Below, in pieces: positions 35,155 to 39,155 of a DNA stretch of 39,155 nucleotides. Made by a program: the position numbers and the translations under genes. The stretch is from assembly GCA_036732755.1 (NCBI GenBank), contig DAINBU010000040.1:1-39155 (forward strand), given 5' to 3'. Every line of letters begins with the position of its first letter. Position 1 is the stretch's first letter. The notes below the pieces were generated by a model, which was not told the origin of the DNA, ran no database searches, and was given only the letters and a program-made list of their open reading frames with translations. This stretch comes from DASRRB01 sp036732755 (lineage in GTDB: Bacteria > Planctomycetota > B15-G4 > SIAN01).

Positions 35155-35949
35155 TCACTTCTCCGATGGCGCCGGCGCGCGTCGCCGGCGCCGCCGGGCC
35201 CACGCACGCTCGCACGCGCCGCGGAACAGGCGGAACTGCTCGGGCGCGAGCGGGCGGCGCGGCCCGAGCTGCGGCGGCAGCGGCTCGGCGAGGAGCTCGC
35301 GGCGCAGGTCGCGCGGCAGCTCCGAGCCGTCGCGCCGCGCCTGCAGCGCGAGCTCGAGGACGAGTGCGTCGCTTGCAGCGTGGCGCGTCGCAACGAGGAG
35401 TGCGACGGCCGCGGCGCACAGCACGGTCGTCGACACCGCGTCGGTGCGCACCTTGGACGCGAGCAGGAGCGCCCCCGGGACGAGCAGCGCCGCCGTGAAG
35501 GCGATGCGGGCCGCGAGTCGCGCGGCGACGAGCTGCGGGAGGCGGCGCGCCAGCGACGCCTCGAGCAGGACGCCGCCCGGCAGCGGGCGCACCGGCAGGA
35601 CGAGGCCGACGAAGGTCAGCGCCGCGAGCGCCGCCGGCCCCGCGGCGCGCGGGTCCGAACGGGCCCGGAGCGCGGCCACCAGCGTCAGGACGAGCCACGC
35701 GACGAGGCGCGCGGTCGCGGCCTCGGCCGCGCCGCGGCCCATCCAGCGCCGGACCGGCCAGACGGCGAGCTCGGCGACGACGCAGCCCCAGGCGACGAGC
35801 GGGAGCCAGTAGGGGGCGCTCGCGACGAGGGACGGCAGCTGGCCGCCCGGCGTCTCGTGGACGGAGCGCGCCACGACCGCCGCGACGAGCGCGACGGCGA
35901 GCGCGATCCCCGAATCGAGAAGCTCGGGACGTCCGAAGCGGCCGGCCAT
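35155..35949 (-). CDS. Hypothetical membrane protein, 264 aa
   Basis: Family not recognised. Hydrophobic helices are visible at about residues 14-30 (GIALAVALVAAVVARSV), 45-65 (YWLPLVAWGCVVAELAVW), 83-95, 105-125 (AALAALTFVGLVLPV), 150-165 (AFTAALLVPGALLLAS) and 173-187. A cytosolic basic C-terminus with RRDGSELPRDLRRELLAEPL follows, ending in a poly-Arg stretch. Ala/Arg/Leu content is extreme but codon bias fits the genome. It converges with the receiver gene and lies 27 bp downstream of the carboxypeptidase-regulatory-like gene in the same orientation. Confidence 0.65.
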   Translation of the reverse strand: MAGRFGRPELLDSGIALAVALVAAVVARSVHETPGGQLPSLVASAPYWLPLVAWGCVVAELAVWPVRRWMGRGAAEAATARLVAWLVLTLVAALRARSDPRAAGPAALAALTFVGLVLPVRPLPGGVLLEASLARRLPQLVAARLAARIAFTAALLVPGALLLASKVRTDAVSTTVLCAAAVALLVATRHAASDALVLELALQARRDGSELPRDLRRELLAEPLPPQLGPRRPLAPEQFRLFRGACERAWARRRRRRAPAPSEK

Positions 35950-35958
35950 GAAGCCGGC

Positions 35959-35964
35959 ACGATA
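35959..35964 (-). promoter_or_regulatory. Candidate -10 element TATCGT next to the 264-aa membrane protein start
   Basis: TATCGT followed by GCCGGC lies only 10 bp before ATG 35949, inside the 27-bp gap between the two minus-strand genes. If used, transcripts would be nearly leaderless. It could also be chance. Confidence 0.15.
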
Positions 35965-35976
35965 GCCGGACCGCGT

Positions 35977-37872
35977 TCAGCGCTTCGGGACGCCGAGCTC
36001 GACGCGCTTGGTGTCGCCGCTGCGCAGCTGCAGGTCGGCGCGCTGGCCACCGTCGCCCTCGGTCGCCATCGTCCAGGCGCCCGGCTCGAGGCCGCGCAGG
36101 CAGCAGTTGCTTTGTTCGTCGGCGACGAAGCGCAGGTCGAGCGAGCCGTCCTTACGGGTGAGCCGCGCCATGCTCTGCGGCACCGGCTTTCCCGCCGCGT
36201 CGTGCAGCGTGACCGAGACGATCGCGCCGCCGCCGAGCGTGAGCTCGCCGATGCGCGTCGGGCGCTTCTCCTCGACGACGAGCGGCCCGAAGGTGCGCGG
36301 CGGCTGGCCCTGCATCTCGATCACCAGCGTCTGCGTGCCGGGCGAGAGCGAGGAGAGGGAGAAGCGGCCGTCGTCGGCCGAGAAGGCGATCTGGCGCGCG
36401 TCGGCGGGGAAGAGCTCCTGGATCGCGGGCGGCGGCGGCGAGAGCCCTTCGAACGCGGTGACGCGCGCGCGCGCCAGCGGGGCGCCGCGCGCGTCGACGA
36501 GCCGGCCCGAGAGCTCGGCGCCGTCGCCGAACGGCAGCAGGAGGTCGTCGACCGGCTTCTCGAGCGTGAGGTCGAACGGCGCCGAGCGCACCGGCGCGTA
36601 GCCGTCCGCGAAGACGCGCACGACGTAGGTGCCCGGCCCGAGCCCGTCGAGGCGGAAGCGCAGGTTGACCGGATCGGAATCGCAGCGGAAGACGCCGTCG
36701 AACGGCTGCAGCCGGCCCTTGTCGTCGCGCCGCAGCAGCGAGACCTTCGGAGGCCGCGAGAACTGGGTGACCGGCACCTGGAAGCGGCCGGCGACCACGC
36801 CGCCCTGCTCGCAGACGAGCTCGACCGGGTCGCCGTCGGCGTCCGCGAGCATGTGGCCGTTCTGCACCAGGCCCGTCGCCGAGATGTCGACCTCGTAGGT
36901 GCCGCGCGGCACCGGGCCGACCTTGAACGTGCCCCCGGTCTGGATCTGCGCGCGCCACGTCTGCTCGGCGGTCGGCTTGGGGTGGACCATGCGGACCACC
37001 ACTTCGCCCGCGTTGATCGGGTTGTGCTTCGGATCGACGACGGTCCCGGCGACCCACGACGTGCAGCGCGGGAGCGTGACCGAGACGGCGGCGTCGCCCT
37101 CGGACGCCCCGTCGATCGAGAGCGAGCTCCACGCGTCGGCGTGGCCGGCCGCGCTCACCTGCACGCTGTAGGTGCCGCTGTCGACGCCGCGCAGCACGGC
37201 GCTGCCGTCCGCGTCGGCGCGCGTCTCCTGCGGGCGCCGCTTGACCTGCTCGGGGTCGTTGGTCGCGTCGACGAGGCGGACCTTCGCGCCGCCGAGCGGG
37301 TTGAAGTTCTCCGCGGCGACGCGCACGCGGACGTTGAATCCGGGGCGCACGACCAGGTCGCCGGTCTCGACGTGCGGGACGGTGCCCGGGGCGAAGCCCT
37401 TGCGCTCGCTGCGGACGCACGCGGCGGCGACCGCCTGCAGGAATACGGCTGGCTGCGCGACCTTCGCCGCCAGCCGGAAGTGGCCGGTCGCGTCGACCGG
37501 CGCCGAGGCGAGGTGGTGGAAGCGGTCCGACTTCTTGTCGCTCGAGGGGGCGAGGAGGTGGACCGTCGCGTCGCGCGGGACCTCGCCGCGCACGTCGACG
37601 ACGCGCCCCTCGAACTCGACCTCCCAGGGGCCCTCCTTGGAGGGCCGGTCGGTCGCCTTGCGCGGCTTCGCGCCGTCCTTCGTGGGGGGAACGGTCGGTT
37701 GCGCCGCCCCGGGCGCGACCGAGGCGGTCGTGGGCGTCGCCTGCTTCTCCGCCGACGCCGCGCGCCGCTTGTCGATTGCCGGCTTCAACATCACCAGCAG
37801 GAGCGCGAAGGCGATCATGAAGGTGAGGAAGGCCGAGAAGAACACGAACAGCGGCGCTCGGCGCGACTGCAT
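35977..37872 (-). CDS. Membrane-anchored protein with repeated carboxypeptidase-regulatory-like domains
   Basis: 631 aa. The start is ATG 37872 with GGAG about 8 nt upstream. One N-terminal membrane anchor (PLFVFFSAFLTFMIAFALLL) is followed by a disordered Pro/Thr/Ala linker. The ectodomain then shows several Ig-like CarboxypepD_reg/SpaA-type repeats: FEGRVVDVRGEVPRDATVHL, NPLGGAKVRLVDATN, SWVAGTVVDPKHNPINAGEV, GAELSGRLVDARGAPLARAR and VSVTLHDAAGKPVPQSMARL, each followed by a G-x-Y/L-R turn such as PRGTYEVDISA or GPGTYVVRVFADG. Such proteins act as periplasmic or surface scaffolds. No catalytic residues are apparent. Confidence 0.83.
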   Translation of the reverse strand: MQSRRAPLFVFFSAFLTFMIAFALLLVMLKPAIDKRRAASAEKQATPTTASVAPGAAQPTVPPTKDGAKPRKATDRPSKEGPWEVEFEGRVVDVRGEVPRDATVHLLAPSSDKKSDRFHHLASAPVDATGHFRLAAKVAQPAVFLQAVAAACVRSERKGFAPGTVPHVETGDLVVRPGFNVRVRVAAENFNPLGGAKVRLVDATNDPEQVKRRPQETRADADGSAVLRGVDSGTYSVQVSAAGHADAWSSLSIDGASEGDAAVSVTLPRCTSWVAGTVVDPKHNPINAGEVVVRMVHPKPTAEQTWRAQIQTGGTFKVGPVPRGTYEVDISATGLVQNGHMLADADGDPVELVCEQGGVVAGRFQVPVTQFSRPPKVSLLRRDDKGRLQPFDGVFRCDSDPVNLRFRLDGLGPGTYVVRVFADGYAPVRSAPFDLTLEKPVDDLLLPFGDGAELSGRLVDARGAPLARARVTAFEGLSPPPPAIQELFPADARQIAFSADDGRFSLSSLSPGTQTLVIEMQGQPPRTFGPLVVEEKRPTRIGELTLGGGAIVSVTLHDAAGKPVPQSMARLTRKDGSLDLRFVADEQSNCCLRGLEPGAWTMATEGDGGQRADLQLRSGDTKRVELGVPKR

Positions 37873-38093
37873 GGGACGCTCCGTCGAAGCGGGGGGCGGG
37901 CGCAAGGGTGTCGAAGGGCGCATCGACCGGCCGCGAGTCCCGGCCTTAGCTGGCGCCACTCGCACGCCCCGAAAACATTTCCTCTGGCCGCCGATGCAGG
38001 GGAGTTCCTGCGTGGAAGGGCGCCTCCGCATGCGGGCGCGGCAGCGGCGTGCGACGGCGCGACGGCCGCGACGCAACGGCGCCGCGCGACCGG

Positions 38094-38801
38094 CTAACCG
38101 AACAGCGGGATCAGCGTCGACGCGAGCTTCTGGTAGAGCTCGCCGGTCGCGCGGCAGTCGCGAAGGCAGTAGTCGGCGATGAGCTCGATCTTGCCTTCCT
38201 TGTAGGTGCGGTCGACCTGCGAGCCGTCGAGCAGCACCTTGGGCGACTCGATGCCGAAGCGGCGGCACCAGTATTCGAGGCTGTAGCGCTCGCGCCACGC
38301 GCCCTGGAAGGAGAGGACGTCCATCAGGTCGCAGTGGCTGCCGAAGTCCCACGGCTTGCCGGCGAGGTTGCGCGTCGGCGCGACGCCGAGCATCGCCGAG
38401 CGGATCATCAGGATCGGCCCGTCGTAGCCGCGGCCGTGGAAGCTGACGAGCCGGCCGTAGCGCTCGACCTTCTGCCAGAACGCGGTGAGCAGCTCGCGCT
38501 CGCTGCCGCGGAAGAGGAAGGCGCCGTCGCTGCGGTCGGGCCACGGCGCCCACTGCGCCCCCTCGCCCTCGCACAGCACCGCGCCGCGCTGCTCGTCGAG
38601 GTTCCACATCCCGATGCAGATCACGCGGCCGCAGCCGGGGATCAGCGCGAGCCGCTGCGGGACCTTGGCGCGCTCCTCCTCGCTGCGCGTGCGCTCGAGC
38701 AGGTAGCCGCGCGTCGCCTCGTCGAGCTCGTTCCAGTCGTGGCCGACCACCTCGATGTCGAAGGCGACGGTGGCGCCCGTGGCTCTCGCGGCGGCGCTCA
38801 T
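38094..38801 (-). CDS. Predicted DEDDy 3'-5' exonuclease (PolB-exonuclease-like), 235 aa
   Basis: An RNase H-fold exonuclease. Seen: Exo I Asp-x-Glu in VAFDIEVVG, Exo II-like SFHGRGYDGPILMIRSAML, HCDLMDVLSFQG, and Exo III Y-x3-D in YCLRDCRATGELYQKL. These are the four acidic residues plus Tyr of the DEDDy class. The closest family known to me is the stand-alone Rv2179c/PolB-like 3'-5' exonuclease group (DUF2493-type neighbours not seen). It would trim DNA or RNA ends in the cytosol; the substrate is unknown. It starts 7 bp after the FmdB-type gene stop and is probably co-transcribed with it. Confidence 0.83.
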   Translation of the reverse strand: MSAAARATGATVAFDIEVVGHDWNELDEATRGYLLERTRSEEERAKVPQRLALIPGCGRVICIGMWNLDEQRGAVLCEGEGAQWAPWPDRSDGAFLFRGSERELLTAFWQKVERYGRLVSFHGRGYDGPILMIRSAMLGVAPTRNLAGKPWDFGSHCDLMDVLSFQGAWRERYSLEYWCRRFGIESPKVLLDGSQVDRTYKEGKIELIADYCLRDCRATGELYQKLASTLIPLFG

Positions 38802-38808
38802 CGGCGGC

Positions 38809-39042
38809 TCACGACGCGCCCGGCGCGTCGGGCCGCTCGATCAGCCCGCAGCCGCGCGCCGGCTTGCCGCGCACCGGCAGCGACGGCGCCGCCTTCGAAG
38901 AGCCCCGCACGGCCGGGGCGGCCGGCCGGCGCTTCGCCCGCCTCGCTCCGCAGCGCGGGCACGCCGGCCGCGCGCGCGCGCCGGTGACGCGCGCCTCGAA
39001 CTCGCCCCCGCAACCGCCGCAGACGTAGTCGAAGGTCGGCAT
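38809..39042 (-). CDS. FmdB-type zinc ribbon protein, 77 aa
   Basis: Seen: MPTFDYVCGGCGGEFEARV, then CPRCG, a four-Cys zinc ribbon in the FmdB/CxxC_CxxC_SSSS arrangement, followed by a basic disordered tail (RRAKRRPAAPAVRGSSKAAP) and a C-terminal GCGLIERPDAPGAS. A strong AAAAGGAG ribosome site precedes the ATG. Family members are small putative regulators with no settled function. It heads a two-gene unit with the exonuclease. The 113 bp upstream, to the window end, show no gene. Confidence 0.8.
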   Translation of the reverse strand: MPTFDYVCGGCGGEFEARVTGARARPACPRCGARRAKRRPAAPAVRGSSKAAPSLPVRGKPARGCGLIERPDAPGAS

Positions 39043-39155
39043 GGCGACTCCTTTTACCGGGGGCGGCGCCGGCGGCGGCAGGGAGAGGAGCGGACGTCGA
39101 GAGCGGGGGTGAAGAGGCCGCGGGGAGAAGGCTTCGTGCTCGAACGCGCGACGGG

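Noticed and set aside
35380..38097. 905-residue plus-strand frame opposite the membrane protein and carboxypeptidase-regulatory-like genes
   Set aside because: Low-complexity Arg/Glu/Asp translation, antisense to a gene with signal anchor and Ig-like repeats.

Overview
The window is a GC-rich bacterial chromosome segment from a scaffolded draft assembly (ten Ns at 25288-25297). An outer-membrane lineage is indicated by LpxB, a beta-barrel protein ending in Phe and several lipoprotein signals. Menaquinone is made by the futalosine route (MqnA, MqnC, MqnE). Both subunits of topoisomerase VI are present, which is archaeal-type and patchy in bacteria. This mix, plus the integrase-type remnants and carboxypeptidase-regulatory-like and beta-helix surface proteins, suggests Planctomycetota or a similar deep GC-rich phylum. 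That placement is inference; no rRNA or tRNA gene was found to settle it.

Layout. 1-4543: start of lpxB, ilvE, a 22-bp tandem repeat array, an unknown 245-aa gene, an orphan ClpP-like protease and a fused two-domain ABC permease. 4544-6404: an accessory island of visibly lower GC, holding a truncated tyrosine recombinase, two small gene cassettes, a well-formed integron attC site and a second degraded fragment, bracketed by an imperfect 19-bp direct repeat. 6405-10429: an unknown gene overlapping a lipoprotein form of the thioredoxin-like YyaL/SSP411 family, then a convergent DUF3592 plus VOC pair. 10530-20075: six genes on the minus strand (DUF1611 P-loop protein, BNR-repeat secreted protein, beta-helix lipoprotein, beta-barrel, ABC half-transporter with degenerate ATPase, CapA), several overlapping by 4 bp, read as one envelope or exopolymer operon. 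20490-24110: an unknown protein and topoisomerase VI A and B. 24204-29792: mqnC-mqnE-mqnA-DUF362-UbiB-like kinase, probably a quinone operon. 29972-35148, plus strand: glycyl-tRNA synthetase, PTS enzyme I, a REC-PAS-histidine kinase and a lone receiver protein. 35155-39042, minus strand: a membrane protein, a large anchored carboxypeptidase-regulatory-like protein, a DEDDy exonuclease and an FmdB-type zinc ribbon.

The strongest candidates for something undescribed are the attC-bearing cassette island, the six-gene envelope operon that puts a DUF1611 protein and a CapA protein around a non-canonical ABC transporter, and the quinone operon with built-in DUF362 and UbiB-like genes. Translational coupling by GTGA, ATGA, TTGA or TGATG overlaps is common here and fixes many start codons.
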